Positions 18,505 through 27,277 of a stretch of 64,000 nucleotides of DNA are shown piece by piece. Numbering within the stretch: the first letter of the stretch is position 1; each line of letters starts with the position of its first letter. Under the pieces are notes generated by a model that was given only the letters and a program-made list of their open reading frames with translations, was not told the origin of the DNA and made no database searches. The translations under genes and the position numbers were made by a program. This DNA is from Cyclobacterium marinum DSM 745. Its GTDB lineage: Bacteria > Bacteroidota > Bacteroidia > Cytophagales > Cyclobacteriaceae. Where the stretch lies: assembly GCF_000222485.1 (NCBI RefSeq), contig NC_015914.1, positions 4,508,001 through 4,572,000 of the forward strand, in the 5' to 3' direction.

Positions 18505-21500
18505 ACAGGAGAAAATTTCTTAATATAAGCATACCGGCTACAGGAGCCATAATGGTGGGGCCGGGTATAATGAATTTGAAGGCAAAGTCTGAAATTTACC
18601 GGCAATTTTCCGGGAGCAGCAATTTTGATACTTATGATGTTGTGGTCAATGGAGGAGGATTCGCAGGATATTTCGCTGCAAGTGAAGCTGCAAAATTAGG
18701 TAAAAAGGTATTATTGATTGAAAAGAGGACAAGTCCAGGCTTCGAGCTTTTTGCAAAGCACAAATTATGGATGGAGGCTGATGGTTTTGAGGATTTCAGT
18801 CCTGAACTTTCTAATTTATTTTTGCCTGAAGGAGAAGTAGCGGAAATGAACAATTCCCTTGGGACAGGTCCCGGCAACAGTAAATTTGAGGATGAAATAT
18901 TGCTGTTTTCCGGAAGTATTAGAAAAGGCATGTTGAGAAATCTCCTGGTCAGTAAGGTACATGTCCTATTGATGACAGATGTTTGCGGGATTTTTCAAGA
19001 CAAAGGAAAAGTTAAAGGGGTCTTGATGGCGGGTAAGCAAGGTTTGCAACATGTGAAATGCAATAATTTTATCGATGCTTCCGATCAGGTCATGTTTAGT
19101 AGAAACTTTTTTAATCAGGCTTATGAGATTGATAGGGCCGGTTTCGTTTTAGAATTGAAAAACGTTGAAAACCCTCAGAAAAAAGTCTTGTCAGTTTCTA
19201 GGGATTATAAAGTTTATCAAGACCAAATTGCTTTACACAGAGGGAAGTTGTCTGAGGACCAGGCTTTCTTAGATTTTGAGTTCAAGGTGGAGGAGCAAAG
19301 TTTAGAATTAATAGAACATCAATCGAGACATAAAGCAGCATTGCTAGGTCAAAATTTCAAAAATATTGATCCATCCCTTAAAAATGCTGAAATTTATCAA
19401 CATGGGCTAGAAACCTCAATAATTTTAATTGATGATCGTCTTCCGGAGGTTGATTTTGAAGGATATTTTATGTTGAATGGCAAAGCCGTTACTAGTAAAA
19501 ATATTCAAGCCATTAATGAAGAAGCCCGTAAAATGGTTGAATCATTGCCAAAATCCCCGCGTAAAGCTAAAGCATCGACATTAAGAATTCATAATGCTGA
19601 GATTCCCCTTGATCAGATTCGATTCACAGGATTGGATGAAGCCAGCTTTTCTATTCCATTGGAGCAAGTATCCTTTGATTACATCGCTTTAGTAAAAGAC
19701 AAAGAATATTGTCAGGTTGCCGTAGCGGGAGGAGGTACGGGTGGTTCTTTTGTCGCTAAGGGCGCTGCAGGTAAAGGTGCCAATACCATTGTTGCTGATT
19801 ATTTTAATGATTTAGGTGGCACAAAAACCATGGGGGGAGTCATGGGGTATTACCATGGGGTAACGAGCAATGGTTTCTTTAAAAAACAAAATGAAGAAGC
19901 AGAAAGGACAGCTTTTGAGAATAACATGTCAACAAAAGTAGGCCGGAAATATTACCACCTCAAGGAAATTTTGAATGCCGGAGGTAGGTTTATTCCAGGA
20001 GCGATTTTCTGTGGTGCCCTCTTGGAAGATCAGAAAGTTTCTGGGTTCTTGGTTTGTAGAAATGGTAAACTACAAACCATCAATGGGGATGTCACCGTTG
20101 ATGCCACTGGAGATGGAGACATTGCTTCTTTTGCTGGGGCTAGCTTTTCACAAGGAAACTCCCGAACGGGTGAAACACAAAATTACAGTCAGTGGGATGT
20201 TAAAGGAGCAGTTTCAATTTCTTCCTCACCCACCAATAGAGATTATGATGTGCTGGACACTACCAAAATTTCAGAATTGCAACGTGGACTCTTTCTTTCT
20301 CATTATGAAGCTCATTTTTACGATTTTCACCCTTTCCTTACTGTTAGAGAATCACGCCTTATAGAAGGGATGCATGTATTGAATCTCTATGATGTTGCTG
20401 AAAAAACTCACTTTAAGGATGTAATTGCATTGGCAAGTAGTGATTTTGACCCACATAATGTAGGAAGTTCTGAATTTTCGAAATGTGGCTTTTTATTGCC
20501 ACATTCAAATGATCTAACTGTAGAAATTCCATACCGTTGTATAGTACCCAAATCACTGGATGGGCTTTTAATTGCCGGTAGGGGGATAAGCCAAACGCAT
20601 AATGCCATGCAATTTACCCGCATGACTGCAGATATCCTTGTATTGGGATACCTGACAGGACAAATTGCTGCTGATCTGGCATGGACCAATACGAGACCTC
20701 GTGATTTTGATGTGAGTGATTTACAACGTGAGTGGGCCGATCTAGGGTATCTTCCAAAGGATTATGACCGACCTTCCAATGAAGATAAAAGGTTTCAAGA
20801 GGATGAAATCAACACCAGAATAGCAGAACTTTCAGAAGGAAAACGAGAGTTTTTATACGAATGCAGCAGGTTGCCTAAAGAGAAAGCAATTCCAGTATTG
20901 AAAACCTATTATGGTAAATCTGAAGATGAAAAAGCCAAACTTCTTCTGGCAAAGGCATTGGCCTGGTTTGGAGAAAGCGATGGAAACGTGCTCATAGAAG
21001 AAGAATTACAAGAAATGTTTGACCAGGAACAAAAAGAGGGCTACCCAGGTGGATATGTAGATAATTATGATTTTATAAGAGGGAGAGAAAAGAATGTTTT
21101 GGAAGGCTTGTTCTGGAGAATCAATCAAAACATTGCGCTTCTGGCAATGACAGGCAGCAAAAGTTCAATACCTGTCATTCGAAATATCATTGAAAATACC
21201 ACTTCAGGGGGAGGGGTAGTCAACCGAACGAATGATTATTTTAATGGTAGAATTGATTTGAAAATTATTCCATTTTATAACCGGATTCATAACTTGTGTT
21301 TCTATGGAGACAGGATACCTGATGCGCAATTTATTCCGGGCTTTGAAAAGCTTTTAAAAGATGAAAATATTGGGGGATTCAAGACGGAAGATTATGATGA
21401 GGTAAGATGGCGGGTTTATGGTGGCTTGCTTGAAATTTCCATTGCAGCCACTCTGGCTCGTTGCGGTGCCAAGTCTGGTTATCTCCTCTTGGTTAGTTAC

Positions 21501-21662
21501 CTACAAGATATTCATTCCAATTATAAAGCTTTTGCCAGAGCAGAACTCAGGGATATTACTCATCAGGATTTTGGTGTCAACCCTCTAAAATGGAGGAGGT
21601 TCCTTGCGGAAAAACAATATCCAAGACCCACTAGGAATTTGGAAAAAACAATTGAAGTTTAA
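18501..21662 (+). CDS. Tat-exported FAD-dependent oxidoreductase with two FAD-binding modules and a helical-repeat C-terminus
   Basis: A 1053-residue exported flavoprotein. The N-terminus MNRRKFLNISIPATG is a Tat-type signal, as expected for a cofactor-loaded enzyme. The first dinucleotide-binding motif is VVVNGGGFAGYFAASEAAK with GGGFAG at 51-56. A second, better conserved FAD_oxidored module starts at about 404 (VAVAGGGTGGSFVAKGAA, GGGTGG at 410-415), continues with GGTKTMGGVMGYYHG, VDATGDGDIASFAGA and ends near DGLLIAGRGISQTHNAM. The first module's equivalent of the DATGDGD strand is degenerate (IDASDQVMF). Residues about 790-1053 look alpha-helical and HEAT-like. It overlaps the propeller gene by 4 bp and is followed 24 bp later by a candidate FMN-protein. 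Substrate unknown. Confidence 0.85.
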   Translation: MNRRKFLNISIPATGAIMVGPGIMNLKAKSEIYRQFSGSSNFDTYDVVVNGGGFAGYFAASEAAKLGKKVLLIEKRTSPGFELFAKHKLWMEADGFEDFSPELSNLFLPEGEVAEMNNSLGTGPGNSKFEDEILLFSGSIRKGMLRNLLVSKVHVLLMTDVCGIFQDKGKVKGVLMAGKQGLQHVKCNNFIDASDQVMFSRNFFNQAYEIDRAGFVLELKNVENPQKKVLSVSRDYKVYQDQIALHRGKLSEDQAFLDFEFKVEEQSLELIEHQSRHKAALLGQNFKNIDPSLKNAEIYQHGLETSIILIDDRLPEVDFEGYFMLNGKAVTSKNIQAINEEARKMVESLPKSPRKAKASTLRIHNAEIPLDQIRFTGLDEASFSIPLEQVSFDYIALVKDKEYCQVAVAGGGTGGSFVAKGAAGKGANTIVADYFNDLGGTKTMGGVMGYYHGVTSNGFFKKQNEEAERTAFENNMSTKVGRKYYHLKEILNAGGRFIPGAIFCGALLEDQKVSGFLVCRNGKLQTINGDVTVDATGDGDIASFAGASFSQGNSRTGETQNYSQWDVKGAVSISSSPTNRDYDVLDTTKISELQRGLFLSHYEAHFYDFHPFLTVRESRLIEGMHVLNLYDVAEKTHFKDVIALASSDFDPHNVGSSEFSKCGFLLPHSNDLTVEIPYRCIVPKSLDGLLIAGRGISQTHNAMQFTRMTADILVLGYLTGQIAADLAWTNTRPRDFDVSDLQREWADLGYLPKDYDRPSNEDKRFQEDEINTRIAELSEGKREFLYECSRLPKEKAIPVLKTYYGKSEDEKAKLLLAKALAWFGESDGNVLIEEELQEMFDQEQKEGYPGGYVDNYDFIRGREKNVLEGLFWRINQNIALLAMTGSKSSIPVIRNIIENTTSGGGVVNRTNDYFNGRIDLKIIPFYNRIHNLCFYGDRIPDAQFIPGFEKLLKDENIGGFKTEDYDEVRWRVYGGLLEISIAATLARCGAKSGYLLLVSYLQDIHSNYKAFARAELRDITHQDFGVNPLKWRRFLAEKQYPRPTRNLEKTIEV

Positions 21663-21686
21663 TTGAGGTAATAGAATTAAAAGTTC

Positions 21687-22766
21687 ATGTTTTGTATACA
21701 AATACTGTTTGCTTTCCTGCTATTGTTGTTCAATAATAATGATGACGTTTACTTCCAAAGTGAAAAGTTACATGGAGTAAATTGGCAACCAGATGTCTCT
21801 GTTTATCATATTGAGGATGATAAAGGAGAGCAAGTAGAAATTTTCGCTAAAAAAGACAATAAAGGATTTCTATATTGGCATAGAAAACTCAAAACCCCTG
21901 TATGTCTCATTGGTGAGTGCAAATTGATAGATATTGGTATCTATTGGGACCTTGCTGGAGATTTTTTTGGTCTGGAGGTTTATGAGGAGGCCCTTACCAA
22001 AACAGACCATAGCGAATTTACTGAAAAGGACTATCTACGACTTATTGAAATTCTAGAAAACGATTGGTCACGCTTGAGAGAGTATAAACTTTCTGATCTT
22101 GTAGAAAAACCTGAAAATGGAGACCCAGAGGTAGATGGTACTTCTGGGGCTACCAAAAAAGAAATCGCTGCGGAAGCTGTGGTTGATGCTGTATATACGA
22201 CCCATACCATATGGCATTTGTCTCACGTTGGAGAAAAAGAACAACTGGTGAATTTGACCATAAATGAATTGAATAAGGATGAAGAGCTTATGACATTCCT
22301 TATGCAAACCCCTCAATTAGAACACACCAGCTTATTTTTCCTTGAACTTTTCGCCAATGGGAAGTTGAAGCAAAAAGACTACCTCAATTCCTTGGTGATC
22401 AGTAGTCTAGGTATGGATGATAAGCCTAAAGTAAAAGAAGTGGCCCTAAAAACACTTTCCAAGTGCAATTATTCTGACAGTTATTTTCTTCAAAATATAA
22501 TTGACATGTACGGTGGTCTGCCTTTAAAAACAAAGCTACAGGTACTTAATGAATTCAAAAAAGTAGAAAATCTCCCTGAGCCCTTGTTTCTTGCGATTGT
22601 TCACCATTTGGAAACCCAACAGGATTGGTACATTATAAGGGTATTTGAAGTAATGAAAAATAGGGATCAATATAAGGATAGGTTGAATAATATAGCATCA
22701 AACCTTTCGCACATAAGTAATCCTCAGCTTCAAAGTATTTTAAGAGAATATCAGAAAGAAATTTGA
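21687..22766 (+). CDS. Exported protein with candidate covalent FMN-attachment motif and helical repeats
   Basis: A 359-residue protein with a hydrophobic export signal (MFCIQILFAFLLLLF). Residues about 60-180 resemble an FMN-binding domain of the kind flavinylated by ApbE: VDGTSGATKKEI at 149-160 matches the Dxx[ST]GAT consensus, with Thr156 as the expected flavin-bearing residue. Residues about 180-359 form alpha-helical HEAT-like repeats (KEVALKTLSKCNYSDSYFLQNI). It follows the FAD oxidoreductase by 24 bp in the same operon, which suggests a periplasmic electron partner for it. No apbE gene is present in the window. The motif match is direct; flavinylation and electron transfer are inferred. 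Confidence 0.65.
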   Translation: MFCIQILFAFLLLLFNNNDDVYFQSEKLHGVNWQPDVSVYHIEDDKGEQVEIFAKKDNKGFLYWHRKLKTPVCLIGECKLIDIGIYWDLAGDFFGLEVYEEALTKTDHSEFTEKDYLRLIEILENDWSRLREYKLSDLVEKPENGDPEVDGTSGATKKEIAAEAVVDAVYTTHTIWHLSHVGEKEQLVNLTINELNKDEELMTFLMQTPQLEHTSLFFLELFANGKLKQKDYLNSLVISSLGMDDKPKVKEVALKTLSKCNYSDSYFLQNIIDMYGGLPLKTKLQVLNEFKKVENLPEPLFLAIVHHLETQQDWYIIRVFEVMKNRDQYKDRLNNIASNLSHISNPQLQSILREYQKEI

Positions 22767-23096
22767 TAACCTATATTGAAAAAAACTATTAGTAGGATTT
22801 AAATCAGTTTTCAACCTTGTGTTTCTATTGGTGTTTATTAACTCTCCTGTGTATTTTTGATTCATTTAATTGATCAAATTTTTAATTAAAAAGCAATTGC
22901 TTGACTTACCCTCTATTCCAACCAAAACAAAGAATATTACCTACTCTAATAGGTAAATATTAATTTTTTTAATATGATTTTATATAAAGAGATTAGTTTG
23001 AAATCCTTAATTATAAACCAATAAATTAACGATGATTAATTTTTATATTTATTGATTAATAGCTAATTTTAATTAAATAAACCCATAATACCCAAA
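22767..23096. other. AT-rich spacer between the two SusCD loci
   Basis: About 330 bp without a coding frame. Its last 20 bases (AAACCCATAATACCCAAAAT) match the region just inside the start of the intact sigma gene (from 10026), showing that the two loci share ancestry and that the broken sigma gene begins at 23097. No clear promoter was found. Confidence 0.5.
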
Positions 23097-23555
23097 ATGA
23101 AAAAGGAAAAATTATATTTGAATTTTGATCAATTTGGTCGTTACCCGAATTATCTCCAGAAAATTTATTGGAATGAGAGTTTAGCTCTGGCAAATTTTTT
23201 TACCAAATGTAGTATTGAGCTTTTAAAATTGAGTCTGACCCTATATGGGGGTTGGCTTATGGGAATAAGGAAGCTCGAGGTTATTTTTTTGGAATTTCAC
23301 CCAACCGGCATTTCATTGGAAAAGGACCTATGTCATTTTAATGCAAAATCATTTAAATACTGAAATAATCTTGGTAGAGTTGGCATTACCAATTGTATAA
23401 AGGATTAGAATATATAATGAAAAAAACTGATTTTGAAGAAATATTTTCAAAGGTGAATGTATAAGAGCAGGGATGAATGGCAAGTAAAATCGGAAAGGAT
23501 TCATTGTACTGAATTCCCTCGTTTCTTCTTTAAAAAAAGTTTTAACCATAGTCAT
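23097..23555 (+). pseudogene. Broken ECF sigma-factor gene, related to the one at 10020
   Basis: An 88-residue frame (MKKEKLYLNFDQFG...) starts after a leader nearly identical to that of the intact sigma gene. Its LALANFFTKCSIELLKLSLT aligns with the region-2 stretch GLEALYLKYTQELFRLGMS, and KLEVIFLEF with IQEVFFKIW. The frame stops at 23363, before region 4. Further on, at 23526-23554, TTTAAAAAAAGTTTTAACCA resembles the end of the intact gene (CTAAAGAAAAGTTTAAACA at about 10597), so decayed sequence continues to about 23555. The gene should be non-functional. This explains why the following SusC lacks a working sigma partner. Confidence 0.6.
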
Positions 23556-23707
23556 ATGAGCCGGCTTCTTGGATGAATTTAAGGCTTAGACCAATGAGAA
23601 GTCATTTATATAATAGTGGACGGCCTAGGAGAATTTTATATCTCCGTTGACCTGGAATTATTTCTTCAAAAGCCTTTGTAAATATTGATGATAAATTAAA
23701 TCAGAAA

Positions 23708-23797
23708 AAGGATAGCTTGGCCGATTTGACAATGGAATGTACTGAAAATCAATTGTACCAATCTGCAATAGCAATGAAGGTAATTACAGTTGATTAA
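23708..23797 (+). pseudogene. Possible scrap of a FecR C-terminus
   Basis: A short frame (KDSLADLTMECTEN... ending KVITVD and a stop) lies where the end of fecR is expected, just before susC. It loosely resembles the DUF4974 end pattern D-x-x-L-x-x-x-L-x-x-M-E-x-T ... V-T-I of FecR proteins. The match is weak and may be chance; most of a fecR gene would be deleted. Confidence 0.25.
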
Positions 23798-23877
23798 TCC
23801 CAATTAAAGTAAATTTCAGAGGCCTATTTTATCCAAAACCTAACCTAAAAATTTTAATAAACCCTTAATCTAACCGT

Positions 23878-25572
23878 ATGAAAAATCTTGTACCACGACA
23901 TGTTATAAGCCTGGTCAGGGGATGTACTAATGCCTTGCTTATTCAATTGTTAACCATTGGGCTCCTTATAGCAGGAGAAACGAATGGTAAATCAGCTAAA
24001 ACAGATCAAAGGATGGACGCAGAATCTTTTGAAGATTCAAAATTTGAAAATGGATTATCTCTAAAGGAAATACCGTCAGGTTTACATTTTGATTTTTCCA
24101 ATAGTGAAATGGCTGAATTACCATTAAATCCAGAGAATTTAGAAAGCCCTTGGGCTGATATTGAGGTTTCCGGAACCGTCACTGATGCCAATGGTACTCC
24201 AATACCCGGCGCAACCATTTCTGTTCCGGGATCGGCGATAGGAACAGCAACAGACTTAGATGGTAAGTATGCTTTGTCTGTTCCTGAAGGGGCGACACTG
24301 ATTTTTTCCTTTATTGGATTTGAATCACAAAGGGTTGTGGTAAGTAACCAAAGTGTAATAGACGTGATATTGAATGAAGACTTGGCATCGTTGGAAGAAG
24401 TGGTCGTGGTAGGTTATGGTACACAGCAAAAAAGTCACTTGACAGGATCTGTTGGATCCTTGGAAATGGATCAAGAATTAAGTAGCAGGCCAATGGTAGA
24501 ATTTGGACAAGCTCTATATGGGAAGATTGCCGGCGTTCAGGTGATCAATAGCAATGGACTTCCCGGAGGTTCAAGTACAATTCAAATAAGAGGAATAAAT
24601 TCTATTTCTGCCAATAGTTCTCCATTAATTGTAATTGATGGAATTCCCTTACCCAATTATGACTTAAACTTGATTAATCCTTCAGACATAGCGTCAATAG
24701 AAATACTGAAAGATGCAGCTTCGGCAGCAATTTATGGTTCAAGGGGTGCTAATGGAGTAGTTTTGGTGACAACCAAAAGTGGGAAGTCCGGTAAAGGAAA
24801 GGTAACTATCAATTATTCTTATGGATTACAGGAAAAGATTGATAAAATCGAAGTCATGAATTCAGCTCAATATGCCCAAGCATCTATAGATGCAGCTCAA
24901 AATGGATGGGTAGAGTCAGGAGGTGATCCTAACGCACCCAATACTGTGGAAGCAAGAGGGCATTACAAATATACTTGGCCGGAAGCTTTTAATAATCCAG
25001 AAAGTTTGCCCAATACGGATTGGCAAGACTTGATTTTTAGAGTGGCCCCTATGCAAAGAGTTGATATTAATGTTTCCGGAGGAAATGAAAATACAAACTA
25101 TTTAATTTCAGGTGGATACGTAAATCAAGAAGGTATAGTAATTAATTCTGATTATAAAAAATACTCCTTAAACTTAAAGGTTTCTTCTAAAGTTGCTGAT
25201 TGGGCAGAGATTGGAGGAATGTTGAATGTTGTATACGATCATGAGAATGAACCATACAATAGGATTGTGGAATGGGCAGTTCAATATCCCCAAGTATTTC
25301 CAGTATATGGGAACAATGGTTATTTGGGTGAACCTTCCACAACAAGTGGTTATGAAAATTATGGCGCAATACTCTTTAGAGCAGTTAATGGCCATCCCCT
25401 ATATAGAATAAGTGACGACATTCAGCATAAAAATTTTAACAGCTTAGGAAATATTTATGCCAACTTTAACCTGCTTCAAGGTTTAAATTTCAGGTCTTCA
25501 CTTAATTATTTATATAGGAGAGGAGATGATACCAATTATCAGGCAGTTGATCACAATATGGGGCCTAATTAG
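23878..25572 (+). pseudogene. SusC gene, 5' half, interrupted by an insertion sequence
   Basis: The first 564 codons of a SusC: signal region, carboxypeptidase-regulatory-like domain (VSGTVTDANGTPIPGATISV), SusC box (EEVVVVGYGTQQK), plug (IQIRGINSISANSSPLIVID, KDAASAAIYGSRGANG) and early barrel. The frame ends in the left target repeat of the insertion (stop at 25570-25572). The STN region is only half there: SFEDSKFENGLSLKEIPSG aligns with the start of the STN of the SusC at 12072, but about 40 residues are missing before the next domain. Joining across one target copy restores ...NMGPN-YITEGAM..., about 1100 residues in all. Confidence 0.9.
25566..25571. repeat. Target-site duplication, left copy (TAATTA)
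   Basis: TAATTA here and at 27272-27277 flank the insertion sequence. If the element is taken to start with AGGGCTT, the duplication is the inner AATT; the palindrome makes the two readings equivalent. Either way one copy restores the susC frame. Confidence 0.8.
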
Positions 25573-25777
25573 GGCTTGTTGGAAAATTCGATAAAATTTG
25601 ACCACGTAAGGATAAACTAATCTCTTCGTGGTTAGTTTGTGTGTTTGTCTTCTGATCAGCAGTACAATTCGACTACGGTAAAGTGCAATTTGGTGGAGCA
25701 TTGGGTAGGTTTTCTTTGACCTTTTATCCAATGGGCATAGGTATCCCACGATAAAGATTTTTTGATCGTTTTTCTCT

Positions 25778-27130
25778 TTAGGCTGCCTTCTCTCTTGGTG
25801 CAGGCTCCTCCTGGTTTCTTTTCTTTGCGATTTTTACCGCGTTGGCCGCCATGGTTGCAAAAAGCACCATCAGCTTCTCCCGTTTTTCTCCCCGGACTTT
25901 AATTTTTCTAAGCCCGTAATGATCTTTGTGGGTTCCGAAAATACCTTCCGTTACCGTTGCCCTTTGCTTTGATATTTCGCTGCTGAGTATTTTTTCAGCT
26001 TTGGAGTGGTTTTTAGGACCCTTTTTGGGGAAGCAGGTGAATATGCTGTTTCCGGTACAGTATCTTCTGTTTTCGTTGGTGGCATATATTCGGTCTGCGC
26101 CAAGCTGTGTTGTTCCCTTGAAAACTGTTTTGTGTTTCACCACGGAGATTTTCAGCCTTTTACATTCATTGAAGTTTCTGAAACTCATCTTATCTATAAA
26201 AGAGAGCCCGTCGACCTGCAGCATGTGTACCTTCATTCCGAACTCCACGGGTTTGTTTTCTTTTCCCCTTACTATTGGCCTGACATAGGGTTTGTGAAGG
26301 GAAACGATCCTGTCTTTGAGCTCAGATGGTTTGTGGGTCAACAAAAATGTCTGCTGTACCAGAATTTTCTTGATGGTTCTCAAACAGGCAAAATCTTCCG
26401 GCCTCATACATTCTCCCCTGAACATATCCATTATTTGCTGAAGTTGCTCGATTCCTTTTTCCAACAGGTAGACCAGCGATTTCCTTCTGCGAAGCGTCTC
26501 TTTATGGGTATTCCTCCTTTTCCTGAAATAGACAAGCTGCTTAATCTTCTGTTCCCGGTATTTAGAACGCGGCCTTTTGGTCTTCAGGATCTTGCACAAC
26601 CTGAAAAGTTGCTTTTCAAACACCCATTCACAGCACTCCCACAAAAGTTTCACATCGGTAGGAAAGCGGATATAGCTCTCGTAGCAGGTGGCATCCATGA
26701 GAAGTACATGGGAATTGTTCACATCCTTTTTCCAGTGGTTGAGCAGTACTGACTGAACCTGTTCCCATTCACAGTGATCTTCAATATAGGCCCTTATCCC
26801 TGTCATAAGGGTATAATCCCTGATCTGTTTGTCCTCGGCCAGAAGTTTGCCGCAGAACAGCTGCAAACTGTAATCTGTATTGAACCTTTCGATGAGCTGT
26901 CTGTCGCTGACATTGAGGTAGGCTTTGAGGAACATCATGCCAAACATTCCCTTGGCATCAAACCACCTGGGAGCGCCCGGACCTGTATTCTCTGCCGGAA
27001 GACATCCTGCGAGCTCATCCCAGGGGATGGAATCTTTTATCTGGCCAAACAACGAATTCTTAAAAAAATGATATTTTGGAGAATATCCGTCGAAGTCTTT
27101 GAAAATCTGTAGTTGCGCTGTATCTTTCAT
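25778..27130 (-). CDS. DDE transposase of the IS5/IS1182 group
   Basis: A 450-residue transposase. An N-terminal DUF772-like helical region (about 55-105, RWFDAKGMFGMMFLKAYLN) is followed by the DDE core: Asp146 in LLMDATCYE with the typical YIRFPTDVKLLWE beside it, Asp346 in LGADRIYATNENRRYC, and Glu395 in VTEGIFGTHKDHYGLRKIKV. All three catalytic residues are present, so it is probably active. The length and the roughly 1.7-kb element fit the IS1182 type, but IS5 subgroups share these motifs and the family is not settled by eye. Confidence 0.9.
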   Translation of the reverse strand: MKDTAQLQIFKDFDGYSPKYHFFKNSLFGQIKDSIPWDELAGCLPAENTGPGAPRWFDAKGMFGMMFLKAYLNVSDRQLIERFNTDYSLQLFCGKLLAEDKQIRDYTLMTGIRAYIEDHCEWEQVQSVLLNHWKKDVNNSHVLLMDATCYESYIRFPTDVKLLWECCEWVFEKQLFRLCKILKTKRPRSKYREQKIKQLVYFRKRRNTHKETLRRRKSLVYLLEKGIEQLQQIMDMFRGECMRPEDFACLRTIKKILVQQTFLLTHKPSELKDRIVSLHKPYVRPIVRGKENKPVEFGMKVHMLQVDGLSFIDKMSFRNFNECKRLKISVVKHKTVFKGTTQLGADRIYATNENRRYCTGNSIFTCFPKKGPKNHSKAEKILSSEISKQRATVTEGIFGTHKDHYGLRKIKVRGEKREKLMVLFATMAANAVKIAKKRNQEEPAPREKAA

Positions 27131-27165
27131 AGTATTTTATTCTGCAACCTTAAAATACAAAAAAG

Positions 27166-27208
27166 AAAACCCCGAAAAAAGCTTTAAACAGCCAAATTCG
27201 GGGTTTTT
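27166..27208. terminator. Bidirectional hairpin inside the insertion sequence, ahead of the transposase
   Basis: AAAACCCCGAA (27166-27176) and TTCGGGGTTTT (27197-27207) pair over 11 bp around a 20-nt loop, with T-runs on both strands. Located between the element end and the transposase start, it can stop transcripts entering from outside. Confidence 0.65.
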
Positions 27209-27271
27209 ATGTTATATTTTTGTTATTTATTCTACTGGTTATCAAGCAATTAATAAATCAGCAAGAAGCCC

Positions 27272-27277
27272 TAATTA
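27272..27277. repeat. Target-site duplication, right copy (TAATTA)
   Basis: Matches 25566-25571. Sequence after it (CATCACCGAAGGG) continues the susC reading frame. Confidence 0.8.

Larger units (their letters stand above)
25572..27271 (-). mobile_element. Insertion sequence of about 1.70 kb (IS5/IS1182-like DDE) inside susC
   Basis: The ends are imperfect inverted repeats: GGGCTTGTTGG on the left and, read inward from the right, GGGCTTCTTGCTG. They are flanked by TAATTA target copies. One transposase gene fills most of the element on the minus strand, opposite to susC. Inside the right end, a strong hairpin (27166-27208) can block read-through from susC transcription into the transposase. 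The element looks intact and recent: ends, target repeats and transposase are all preserved, and removing it restores susC exactly. Confidence 0.9.

Noticed and set aside
19975..20364. A 129-codon plus-strand frame in another phase of the flavoprotein gene
   Set aside because: Overlaps the conserved FAD module in the main frame and shows no domain.
26006..26752. A 248-codon plus-strand frame opposite the transposase
   Set aside because: It is the antisense shadow of a conserved DDE transposase; its peptide has no recognisable domain and no start context.
27099..27272. Upstream extension of the second susC half, open from an ATG at 27099
   Set aside because: This part is insertion-sequence DNA (end and terminator hairpin), so it is not susC coding sequence.
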